Origin: an uncultured Spirochaetaceae bacterium
Lineage (GTDB): Bacteria; Spirochaetota; Spirochaetia; Treponematales; Treponemataceae
Length of the DNA: 5,231 nucleotides
NCBI GenBank assembly: GCA_902797925.1
Contig: CADBUT010000179.1
Span: forward strand, 1-5,231
Reading direction: 5' to 3'
In this document: positions 1-5,231 of the stretch, in pieces
Numbering within the stretch: the first letter of the stretch is position 1
How the letters are laid out: every line of letters starts with the position of its first letter
Made by a program: the position numbers and the translations under genes
Notes under the pieces: generated by a model
The model's database searches: none
Told to the model about the DNA's origin: nothing
Seen by the model: the letters and a program-made list of their open reading frames with translations, nothing else

Positions 1-122
1 GAAAAGCCGATTGTAAGATTTTTCTTGTCCTGGTTTTCAGCAGATTTGTTTATTTCTTTTTTTGAGCATCCGGCAAATAAAACCAGACAGCTCACAAATA
101 ACGCAGCTAGTTTAATCTTCAT
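1..122 (-). CDS. Putative substrate-binding lipoprotein of a sugar ABC transporter (N-terminal 40 codons, cut by window edge)
   Basis: The ATG at 122-120 opens a frame that stays open to the window edge. It reads MKIKLAALFVSCLVLFAGC, a lipoprotein signal peptide with a lysine n-region, a hydrophobic core and the lipobox L15-F-A-G-C19. A polar linker rich in Lys, Asn and Glu (about residues 20-34) follows, then NLTIGF, which looks like the first beta strand of a periplasmic binding protein. An SD-like GAAGGTGG lies 8 bases upstream. The gene starts 30 bp after the kinase stop codon on the same strand, so it is probably the third gene of the sensor operon. A sugar-binding lipoprotein feeding an ABC importer fits that context and the IGF strand, but only 40 residues are visible. 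The lipoprotein call is firm. The substrate-binding function is inference, and no substrate can be named. Confidence 0.72.
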   Translation of the reverse strand, partial: MKIKLAALFVSCLVLFAGCSKKEINKSAENQDKKNLTIGF

Positions 123-130
123 TTTTACCC

Positions 131-138
131 CCACCTTC
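131..138 (-). promoter_or_regulatory. Ribosome binding site of the lipoprotein gene
   Basis: On the minus strand GAAGGTGG, within a longer G-rich run, lies 8 bases before the ATG at 122. It differs at one base from the ideal AAGGAGG. It falls in the 30-bp gap after the kinase stop and fixes the start of the short lipoprotein frame. Confidence 0.6.
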
Positions 139-152
139 AAATTTATGAAATT

Positions 153-1658
153 CTATTTTACTTTTGGCAGCCTCAGCACAAAACATGCGCCGCCGCCTTC
201 ATTCTGAAGAATATCAAACACCGAAGAATCTGAATAAAACAGCCTGAGCCGCGAAATTACATTGAACAAGCCCACGCCATGCTCTGAAGGCGCAGATTCT
301 TCTTTTTTTCTAAGAGGCGCGGCATTTTCGTCAAGAAGCTGCGCCCTTATTTCGGGCGGAACACCCGAACCATTGTCAGACACCCGAATCTCTATGCTTT
401 TTTCAGTTTCTGTTACGGTAAGCTTGACGATGCCACCTTTTTCAATGTTCTTAAGCCCATGCCTTATGCAGTTTTCAACTATAGGCTGCAGCACCATTGT
501 CGGTATGCACCAGTCAAGTGACGCGCAGTCAATAGTCTTTTCAAAAGACAACTTTGAACCGAAGCGCATCTTCATAATATAAACATAATTATCGATAAGG
601 CTTAGCTCATTTTCAAGTGTGGTTTCTATGTTGTTCTGCTGAATATTGTGGCGGAAAAAGTCTGCAACCTGCGTTATAAAGTACGAAGTCTTATCCGCGT
701 CTTCAAGCATGGCAAGCTGCGCGCCCGTGTTCAGCGTATTGAACAAAAAATGCGGATTAATCTGAGACTGCAAAGCCTTTAGCTGCGCGTCTTTGTAGAG
801 CGAAGCCATCTCCATTTCTTTTTTGCGGAGCTCATTCTCTTTTTCGGCTTTCTCCCAAATTGTGTCGATGTATTCCCTTATGCTGATTATCATGCCGTTG
901 AAGGCGCGGCAGATATTGCCCACCTCATCATTTGTGTTTGACTGCAATAATGGAATATCAAATTCCCGGTCAGCAAGTTTATTCGCCACATTCGAGATTC
1001 TTTCCAGCGGCTGCGTAATGTTGTTTACGAGCATATATACAAAGAGCAGGTCGAGCAGTGCCATCAGAATAACAATCAAAATGCAGAAAAACGAAACACT
1101 CCGTAAATTTTCAAGTGCTTTTTTATATTCACGGATATTCCGCTGAAAATAGAGGTTACTCAACTCAAGAATGTTTGCGTTAATCAGCTTGTAGCCCCTG
1201 CCCGCTTTTGTATACCACATGTCAGAGACACCAATATTATTTGCCCGCCGCGCAGCCACCGCTGCATCAGCATAAAAAATGAAAGACTCAACAAGTTTTG
1301 TAAGTGAATACTCACGCAAAATTATTTCATTCTTCTGGAGTTTTGTTGCAAAGATAGATGCAGTTTCACCTTCAATCTTGCCTTTAAGGCGGTAATAGCT
1401 GTCAATGCTGTCAAACGAACCGAGCTTTATATATTGCTCAAGCGAAGCTTCCATTTCAGACAGCTTTATTGAATACTCGTCGAGTTTTGCATTGCTTCTG
1501 TATGCAATAGCCACAGAATTTACGACTGAACTGAAAATGAAAATTATGTATATAACAACAAAACACATAATGGAACTTGAAACAATGAACGATAAAAGGA
1601 GTTTTTTGCGTATTGTTGTGTTCAAAAACCATTTTCTTACAGCAAGTATCAGATTCAT
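153..1658 (-). CDS. LytS/YesM-family membrane sensor histidine kinase with HAMP domain
   Basis: This 501-aa kinase senses an external or periplasmic signal and would phosphorylate a response regulator, in this family usually an AraC-type YesN protein. Domains in order: TM helix about 20-47; extracytoplasmic region about 48-186, predicted mostly helical from its heptad-like character and with no recognised ligand fold; TM helix about 187-212; HAMP about 212-265; coiled-coil linker about 266-299; His_kinase domain with the phospho-acceptor motif SQINPHFLFNTLN (His303); then the ATPase domain, with N box QPIVENCIRHG (Asn396, His400), G1 box DNGSGVP (428-434) and G2 box HGVGLFNVISRL (460-471). 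All catalytic motifs look intact. The start ATG overlaps the stop of the upstream binding-protein gene as ATGA and has no strong SD, so translational coupling is likely. The membrane-anchored binding protein just upstream suggests a XylFII-LytS-like sensor pair. Family assignment is firm; the sugar ligand and the partner regulator are not visible. Confidence 0.95.
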   Translation of the reverse strand: MNLILAVRKWFLNTTIRKKLLLSFIVSSSIMCFVVIYIIFIFSSVVNSVAIAYRSNAKLDEYSIKLSEMEASLEQYIKLGSFDSIDSYYRLKGKIEGETASIFATKLQKNEIILREYSLTKLVESFIFYADAAVAARRANNIGVSDMWYTKAGRGYKLINANILELSNLYFQRNIREYKKALENLRSVSFFCILIVILMALLDLLFVYMLVNNITQPLERISNVANKLADREFDIPLLQSNTNDEVGNICRAFNGMIISIREYIDTIWEKAEKENELRKKEMEMASLYKDAQLKALQSQINPHFLFNTLNTGAQLAMLEDADKTSYFITQVADFFRHNIQQNNIETTLENELSLIDNYVYIMKMRFGSKLSFEKTIDCASLDWCIPTMVLQPIVENCIRHGLKNIEKGGIVKLTVTETEKSIEIRVSDNGSGVPPEIRAQLLDENAAPLRKKEESAPSEHGVGLFNVISRLRLFYSDSSVFDILQNEGGGACFVLRLPKVK

Positions 1659-2647
1659 TTAAGATGTTCCCGCCGTGCCAGTGTCTGTTTTGTAATAATG
1701 TTGATATCACTTACGATATATCCGTTTGCATAGCCGTTCTGCTTGTAATCAAAGATTTCCTTCATTGCAGTTTTCCCGATTTTTTCAGGATTGAACGATA
1801 TTATAGCAGATAAAATTCCCTTACTTAGATACTCCAGCGTTTTTTCGCTTTCATGAAAACCGATTATCTTTATGTCTCCGGTCTTATTCAAATCAATTAC
1901 GCTTTGTGTTACACGCAGAGTATCTTCAAGCGAAAGACAGATAACCATATTTATTTCCGGTCTTTTCAAAAATGTCTGTCTTATTATCTCATCAGAACTT
2001 ACATTTTTGTTTCTGCCGGTTTTCAGCAAATGCCAGCTCAAATTTGATGAAGACCCGAGGCTTTCTGAAAAAGCCGCTACCATAATGTTTGTTGCTTCGC
2101 TGTTGTAATTTGTATCTGCTACAACCAGCAATTGTGCATTCTGTGGCTTTATAGAATTAACCAGCTTTGCCAGCTGCTTTCCAAGTTCATATTTGCTAGT
2201 ACCGATGTATGAAATGTGGCTTGAGTTCGGATTGTCGTTTCCTAATGTCACCAATGGAATTTTCTTGCCAGTAATGTCTACAGGGGAATTAACAATTTCT
2301 TTTTCGTCGTCTATATAAGCAATAACACCAGAAGCCCCGATATATTCTGCATATTCAAGCCAGGAAGAAATTGAAACATCATCCGCATGAGAATCTGGCA
2401 GGAGCAGCTCTACAACCGCGTCATAATCATCTGCTACAGAAGCAGCACCCTCGTAGACTTCCTGCAGAAAAGCTGCATCTGTATGTGTGCCGACAACCAG
2501 AATATGATTTTTATATCCCTCTGCCGGCAAAGCAACATAGCTTTCCTGCTTGTTCAAAATGTTTGCCGAAAAGATCACAAGAATGACCACAAAGACAAGC
2601 ATCATTGAGAAAATAAAAGATATCATTTTGGTTGTACTATTTTTCAT
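1655..2647 (-). CDS. Membrane-anchored periplasmic binding protein-like sensor subunit (XylFII-like, Peripla_BP_4 type)
   Basis: This 330-aa protein has one N-terminal hydrophobic segment (about 8-30) without a lipobox cysteine or a clear signal peptidase site, so it is probably anchored with the rest outside the membrane. Residues about 47-320 follow the type I periplasmic binding fold of ribose/xylose-binding proteins and LacI-family effector domains: first strand HILVVGT (48-54), a GASGVIAYIDD strand-loop near 104-114, IPLVTLGNDN near 130-139, YIGTSKYELGKQLA (147-160) opening the second lobe, INMVICLSL near 232-240, IKIIGFHES (259-267), and a C-terminal IVSDINIITKQTL typical of the last strand. 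In xylose three-component systems a similar anchored protein (XylFII) binds sugar and pairs with a LytS kinase; the ATGA overlap with such a kinase here supports the same role over transport. The start is set by an in-frame TAG two codons upstream; there is no clear SD. Ligand unknown. Confidence 0.88.
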   Translation of the reverse strand: MKNSTTKMISFIFSMMLVFVVILVIFSANILNKQESYVALPAEGYKNHILVVGTHTDAAFLQEVYEGAASVADDYDAVVELLLPDSHADDVSISSWLEYAEYIGASGVIAYIDDEKEIVNSPVDITGKKIPLVTLGNDNPNSSHISYIGTSKYELGKQLAKLVNSIKPQNAQLLVVADTNYNSEATNIMVAAFSESLGSSSNLSWHLLKTGRNKNVSSDEIIRQTFLKRPEINMVICLSLEDTLRVTQSVIDLNKTGDIKIIGFHESEKTLEYLSKGILSAIISFNPEKIGKTAMKEIFDYKQNGYANGYIVSDINIITKQTLARREHLK

Positions 2648-2657
2648 CTGCTATTTC

Positions 2658-2684
2658 ATAATAGCATAAAGACAGATTCTTCAA
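2658..2684 (-). promoter_or_regulatory. Possible promoter close to the sensor operon start (extended -10)
   Basis: On the minus strand TGCTATTAT (2658-2666) is an extended -10 with 5 of 6 bases of TATAAT. A partial -35, TTGAAG (2679-2684), lies 15 bp upstream. The same TGCTAT-AT motif precedes the GH5 gene. Transcription from here would start only a few bases before the ATG at 2647 and give a nearly leaderless mRNA, which matches the lack of a clear SD but makes the promoter doubtful. Confidence 0.3.
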
Positions 2685-2811
2685 AAGCCACATCGAAGGA
2701 AGAATGAGGCGAAATTTCACTCTGGGGCTTTTAGATTTTTTACATCCGCCATTTCTACAATATTCGGGCTTGGCTTTTGTTGCATAAACCCAAGCGCATA
2801 TAAAGGCAGTG

Positions 2812-2839
2812 TTTAAAAACCGTTACCATGCTTTGTCAT
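2812..2839 (-). promoter_or_regulatory. Possible activator-dependent promoter of the sensor operon
   Basis: On the minus strand ATGACA (2834-2839, 5 of 6 to TTGACA) and TTTAAA (2812-2817, 4 of 6 to TATAAT) are separated by 16 bp. The -35 lies inside the conserved TGACAAA part of the nearest 33-bp repeat, an arrangement common for activators that touch sigma factor at the -35. A transcript would start near 2805 and have a leader of about 157 nt. The weak -10 would fit a promoter that needs an activator. This is inference from spacing and match counts only. Confidence 0.35.
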
Positions 2840-2915
2840 TTTTCAAAGGATAATTGGTCGCATTTTTGTCAAAATTTAAAGGTAATTTATGTTAGTTTTT
2901 GTCATTTTTAAAAGG
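2832..2915. repeat. Three direct repeats TTTGTCA-N6-AAAGG with exact 33-bp period, candidate operators
   Basis: The core occurs at 2832-2849, 2865-2882 and 2898-2915. In all three copies TTTGTCA and AAAGG are identical and the six bases between are AT-rich. Start-to-start distances are 33 and 33 bp, close to three helical turns, so the sites face roughly the same side of the DNA. Two conserved boxes 13 bp apart, start to start, fit the two helix-turn-helix motifs of an AraC-type DNA-binding domain, as carried by YesN regulators that partner YesM/LytS kinases. The array ends 185 bp upstream of the sensor operon and its nearest copy overlaps a possible -35. The repeats are plain to see; the regulator is inferred. 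Confidence 0.7.
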
Positions 2916-2957
2916 AATATTCATTAATGCTTATTACATGGCGATGTTCTTGTAAGC

Positions 2958-2983
2958 ATGCAGGGAGAGTTTTCTCCCTGCAT
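2958..2983 (-). terminator. Perfect 10-bp hairpin after the GH5 gene, probable terminator
   Basis: ATGCAGGGAG (2958-2967) and CTCCCTGCAT (2974-2983) form a perfect 10-bp stem with a 6-base loop. The hairpin starts 11 bases after the GH5 stop codon and is the natural 3' end of that transcript. On the minus strand no T-run follows (GCTTACAAG comes next), so it is not a textbook intrinsic terminator. It could terminate weakly, or protect the 3' end of the mRNA. Confidence 0.5.
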
Positions 2984-2993
2984 ATTGGTTATT

Positions 2994-5105
2994 TTATTCC
3001 ACAACTTTCATTGACTTGATGATGATGTCATTACCATTCAGGAACAAAGCCTCTCCATCTACAAATTCCTTGGCAAGTTTCTCATCAATACTAAGAATGA
3101 CAGTATCTGACTGAACTTTAATATCAAATTCCAAAAGTCCACCCTTTACTTTCAAATTCTTTAATGTATTTGTATTATGAAACTTTCCTCTCAAATCAAC
3201 ATATGCAAGCCGTAATAAAGGATTTGAGCCAGTTCTTTCTATCTTAAACTCAATCTTGTATTTTGCAGGAGTTGAGCGATAGAACGTATCCGATCTAATT
3301 TTATAGTTATCATACCAGTTCCCAGTTCCTGCAATAGGCTCTTTCAAAAGATTTTTACCGATGATGCTTTCTTTCTTGACTTCATTCTTTTTAACAAAGT
3401 CCGCACTTAAAGGATAATCTTTTCCTTGTGCTCGGTAAATAAATGTATCAATATATTCTTGGTCGTACCATTTTAGCTTCCAGCTGTCATAATAACCAAA
3501 AAAGTTGGAAGTACCTGTTATATCGGAATCAATAAAAAAGCATGCTGCACATGATCTTTCGGGTTTTGAAACTTCAGCCATAAAATCTTTTATACAGTTT
3601 ATTCTTTCCATAATTGGCGAAGAGCGAATATTGCTAACTTCACTGACATAAACCGGAATATGCTTTGAAAAGAATTTCGTATCCAAAGCATTAAAAGACT
3701 CCTTTATTTGAGTCCTAACGCCGTCAGTATATAAACCAATGGCTGAATCTTTGCCTCCTCCCATCGGGTAATGATGATATGTCGGAATCAATTTGTTTTT
3801 TGCCTTGTCATTTGGCATTTTAAAAAGATTGCTTGTGATATACATCCATTTACCGGCAAGTCCCTCAACCATGATAAAGCGGTTTGCGTTGTTGCCGCCT
3901 GTAGCCCGAATTGTATCAACTATAAGCTGATTATACTCATTCAAGATAGCATAATCTTTTTTACATTCGGCGCAGTTATCTTCCGGCCACCATCCATGTT
4001 CATGAAGCATATCGGCAGGCTCGTTTAAAGTCTCAAAGATAAGATGCTCATCATAAGAGTTATTAAAGGCTTGAGCAAACTGCTCCCAGACAGCCTTTAT
4101 GTATTTCTCGGATTCATTTTTATTATTTTTGTTTACATAATCGGCAGCATAATTTGTTGCTCCCATTTCCATTCTTTTTTTGTATTCTTCAAAAGGTGTG
4201 AATTCAGAAAACGGTCCGCAGAGAATTACATACATGCCTTCTTCAATACACCAGTCAACAACCTGTTTGATGTTTCTTATGTATCCAGGGGCAAGCTTGT
4301 AGTTTTTGTCAATTATTCTTCCAAGACCAGGATTTGTCTGGAGGCGAATGAGATTAAAGCCTTTCGCTTTCATAAAATGAATTTGTTCTTTCGTTGGCTT
4401 TGAAAGATTGTCCGCCTTAAGATCAAGCCCGTAATCCCAGAGGGATGGTCCATCTTGGAAAATCTGCCAGTTTACACCAGCTCCAAGTTCATTCACAAAA
4501 TCCCATGCGTCAAGTTTCTCATCTATACTTGTGCTTTTGGCTGCATCAATCACAGGCGGTTCATTGCTTCTATAAATGTCTGTCTTTACAGGATTTGCCA
4601 CTTTTTCAAAAGTAATGGATTCAATTACAATTTTTTCATTTAATTGTTCATAGGGGACATCCCATGTACCTTTGATAAAAATATCGTTTATCTTTTTCTG
4701 ATTGCTTAAAAGGGGGATTACCATCTCGTTAAGATATGTCGGGAAGTATGTACCTTTTTCATAATATTCCAATTTTTCATCATCATAATTCAAATAAACC
4801 TGGAATCCATAATTTCCAAGCACTTTGTACTTTATACGAACAATATTGTAATTGCTGATATTCAAGTCGCCGGTCCAAATGCCAAAACCTTTATCTCTCT
4901 CTTTAATTCTTAAAGTCTTTGTAGTCTTGTCATAAGTAACACCCTTGTCATAACTGACATCAGGCAACTTGTTCAGGTCAACTTCGTACACACTCTGTGC
5001 AAAAACAGCAACCGCGCAGCAAATCAAAATCAAGCAAAGCAGTAATTTCTTAACAGAGAAGGAATTATATTTTACCCCCCCCCATTCTACAAACAGTAAT
5101 TTCAT
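2994..5105 (-). CDS. Secreted multi-domain GH5-type (clan GH-A) beta-glycanase, probable endoglucanase
   Basis: This 703-aa enzyme probably hydrolyses beta-1,4-linked plant polysaccharide (cellulose, mixed-linkage glucan or mannan) outside the cytoplasm. An unusually long n-region (1-20) precedes a hydrophobic core (21-36) with likely cleavage at VFA-QS (36/37). Residues about 39-170 look like a beta-sandwich, perhaps carbohydrate-binding. The catalytic (beta/alpha)8 domain spans about 200-560: NLIRLQT with the conserved Arg254, the acid/base motif LIFETLNEP (Glu362), YHHYP (443-447), and the nucleophile strand PVYVSEVS (Glu489). Residues about 582-703 form a second beta-rich domain that I do not recognise. 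The ATG at 5105 is chosen because AAAGGAG lies 5 bases upstream; a GTG at 5111 overlaps that SD and is unsuitable. A run of nine G at codons 8-11 makes the frame fragile. The gene looks more AT-rich than the operon to its left. GH5 fold call is strong; exact substrate is open. Confidence 0.9.
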   Translation of the reverse strand: MKLLFVEWGGVKYNSFSVKKLLLCLILICCAVAVFAQSVYEVDLNKLPDVSYDKGVTYDKTTKTLRIKERDKGFGIWTGDLNISNYNIVRIKYKVLGNYGFQVYLNYDDEKLEYYEKGTYFPTYLNEMVIPLLSNQKKINDIFIKGTWDVPYEQLNEKIVIESITFEKVANPVKTDIYRSNEPPVIDAAKSTSIDEKLDAWDFVNELGAGVNWQIFQDGPSLWDYGLDLKADNLSKPTKEQIHFMKAKGFNLIRLQTNPGLGRIIDKNYKLAPGYIRNIKQVVDWCIEEGMYVILCGPFSEFTPFEEYKKRMEMGATNYAADYVNKNNKNESEKYIKAVWEQFAQAFNNSYDEHLIFETLNEPADMLHEHGWWPEDNCAECKKDYAILNEYNQLIVDTIRATGGNNANRFIMVEGLAGKWMYITSNLFKMPNDKAKNKLIPTYHHYPMGGGKDSAIGLYTDGVRTQIKESFNALDTKFFSKHIPVYVSEVSNIRSSPIMERINCIKDFMAEVSKPERSCAACFFIDSDITGTSNFFGYYDSWKLKWYDQEYIDTFIYRAQGKDYPLSADFVKKNEVKKESIIGKNLLKEPIAGTGNWYDNYKIRSDTFYRSTPAKYKIEFKIERTGSNPLLRLAYVDLRGKFHNTNTLKNLKVKGGLLEFDIKVQSDTVILSIDEKLAKEFVDGEALFLNGNDIIIKSMKVVE
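5035..5103. repeat. Near-identical short direct repeats bounding a 54-bp segment in the GH5 signal peptide
   Basis: CAAAGCAGTAATTTC (5035-5049) and CAAACAGTAATTTC (5090-5103) differ by one inserted base. The shared CAGTAATTTC parts are exactly 54 bp apart, which is 18 codons, so the copies encode KLL in the same frame twice (MKLLF and VKKLLL). Recombination between them would remove the G9 run and leave MKLLLCLILICC, an ordinary short signal peptide. The segment looks like a small in-frame duplication or insertion at the gene's 5' end. Confidence 0.65.
5075..5083. repeat. Homopolymer of nine G (coding strand) inside the GH5 reading frame
   Basis: Nine consecutive C on the plus strand are nine G on the coding strand, covering codons 8-11 (TGG GGG GGG GTA). 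With eight G the frame reads TGG GGG GGG TAA and stops at once. With ten G it reads on through AAA ATA to TAA. Either slip therefore switches the gene off. G-runs of this length are typical sites of slipped-strand phase variation, and also of sequencing error. Confidence 0.75.
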
Positions 5106-5110
5106 AATCA

Positions 5111-5117
5111 CTCCTTT
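5111..5117 (-). promoter_or_regulatory. Ribosome binding site that sets the GH5 start
   Basis: AAAGGAG on the minus strand ends 5 bases before the ATG at 5105. It overlaps the GTG at 5111, which could otherwise be taken as a start two codons earlier. Confidence 0.8.
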
Positions 5118-5123
5118 ATAAGA

Positions 5124-5183
5124 TGTCTAAAAAGCTTTGCAAACGCAGATTCCGAAACTAGTTCGGAATGACAATACTAGACA
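5124..5183. repeat. 60-bp nested palindromic element in the GH5 leader (REP/MITE-like)
   Basis: Outer arms TGTCTA (5124-5129) and TAGACA (5178-5183) are perfect inverted repeats. Inside, ATTCCGAA (5149-5156) and TTCGGAAT (5162-5169) form a perfect 8-bp stem with a 5-base loop. The core, GATTCCGAAAC-AGTTCGGAATGACA-like, resembles a style of short dispersed intergenic repeat seen in several bacteria; that resemblance is from memory. It lies between promoter and SD, so the GH5 leader RNA would carry the hairpin. No coding capacity. Confidence 0.55.
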
Positions 5184-5197
5184 ACTCCTATTTTCAG

Positions 5198-5206
5198 ATT
5201 ATAGCA
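5198..5206 (-). promoter_or_regulatory. Extended -10 promoter of the GH5 gene
   Basis: TGCTATAAT on the minus strand is a perfect -10 hexamer (5198-5203) with the extended TG. No good -35 is seen at 16-18 bp upstream, which an extended -10 can tolerate. Transcription would start near 5191 and give a leader of about 85 nt that includes the palindromic element. Confidence 0.6.
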
Positions 5207-5231
5207 TGGAGTTTTTCGGGTTTGTGATAAA

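Larger units (their letters stand above)
2648..2993. other. Intergenic regulatory region between the GH5 gene and the sensor operon
   Basis: This 346-bp stretch lies between the GH5 stop codon and the first gene of the sensor operon. I see no gene in it on either strand. It holds, from right to left, a perfect hairpin after the GH5 stop, an array of three 33-bp-phased direct repeats, a possible promoter overlapping the last repeat, a spaced inverted repeat AAAAGCC (2683-2689) / GGCTTTT (2726-2732), and a second possible promoter beside the start codon. Its base composition is AT-rich in the repeat array and more mixed at 2675-2810. Confidence 0.6.

Noticed and set aside
262..582. Open plus-strand frame of 106 codons
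   Set aside because: It lies entirely opposite the kinase ATPase and His_kinase coding region, has no SD, and its translation shows no domain or plausible composition.
1456..1710. Minus-strand frame of 84 codons across the junction of the binding protein and kinase genes
   Set aside because: It overlaps both genes out of frame; its His/Cys/Phe-rich translation has no family features.
2717..2752. 11-codon minus-strand ORF (MADVKNLKAPE) upstream of the sensor operon
   Set aside because: No SD and too short to judge. It could be a leader peptide only if transcription starts near 2805, which is unproven.
2704..2787. 27-codon plus-strand small ORF with GAAGGA upstream
   Set aside because: The SD spacing is only 3 bases, the peptide resembles nothing I know, and the region is better explained as regulatory or repeat DNA.
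2832..2930. CRISPR-like array
   Set aside because: Conserved parts are only 7 and 5 bases, there are three units, and the spacers are about 15 bases and AT-rich. This fits protein binding sites, not CRISPR.
4044..4403. Open plus-strand frame of 119 codons
   Set aside because: It is antisense to the GH5 catalytic domain; the Phe/Ile-rich translation is what the complement of an AT-rich gene gives.
5106..5111. GTG start of the GH5 gene at 5111
   Set aside because: The GTG overlaps the SD AAAGGAG, leaving no spacing. The ATG at 5105 has a 5-base spacer.

Overview
The window carries four protein-coding genes, all on the minus strand, so the biology runs from right to left. No plus-strand gene can be supported. 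The layout suggests a fermentative, plant-polysaccharide-degrading bacterium, most likely a gut or rumen spirochaete of the Treponema type. The grounds are low G+C, a secreted GH5 glycanase, a lipoprotein with an LFAGC lipobox and a YesM/LytS sugar-sensing operon. A Clostridia-like host cannot be excluded, and the assignment is inference from style, not from a marker gene.

Right part (about 2994-5231): one monocistronic-looking gene for a secreted multi-domain GH5-type beta-glycanase (703 aa from the preferred ATG). It has an extended -10 promoter (TGCTATAAT) and a roughly 85-nt leader that contains a 60-bp nested palindromic element. The SD is good (AAAGGAG). A run of nine G lies 22 bases into the gene. 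One base more or less in this run gives a stop codon within a few codons. The run sits inside a 54-bp segment flanked by near-identical copies of a 14-15 bp sequence. Collapse of that segment would leave the frame intact and restore an ordinary short signal peptide. A 10-bp perfect hairpin follows the stop codon.

Middle (2648-2993): a 346-bp intergenic region upstream of the sensor operon. It holds three direct copies of TTTGTCA-N6-AAAGG spaced exactly 33 bp apart, plausibly operators for a response regulator. The copy nearest the operon overlaps a possible -35 box. A second possible promoter lies close to the first start codon.

Left part (1-2647): an operon in the order membrane-anchored sugar-binding-like sensor protein, sensor histidine kinase (ATGA overlap), then a lipoprotein cut by the window edge (30-bp gap). 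The first two resemble the XylFII-LytS pair of xylose three-component systems, in which an anchored periplasmic binding protein controls a LytS-type kinase. No response regulator gene is seen between the kinase and the lipoprotein, which is where one would usually be expected. The likely job is to sense sugars released outside the cell, possibly by enzymes such as the neighbouring GH5, and to switch on uptake and degradation genes.
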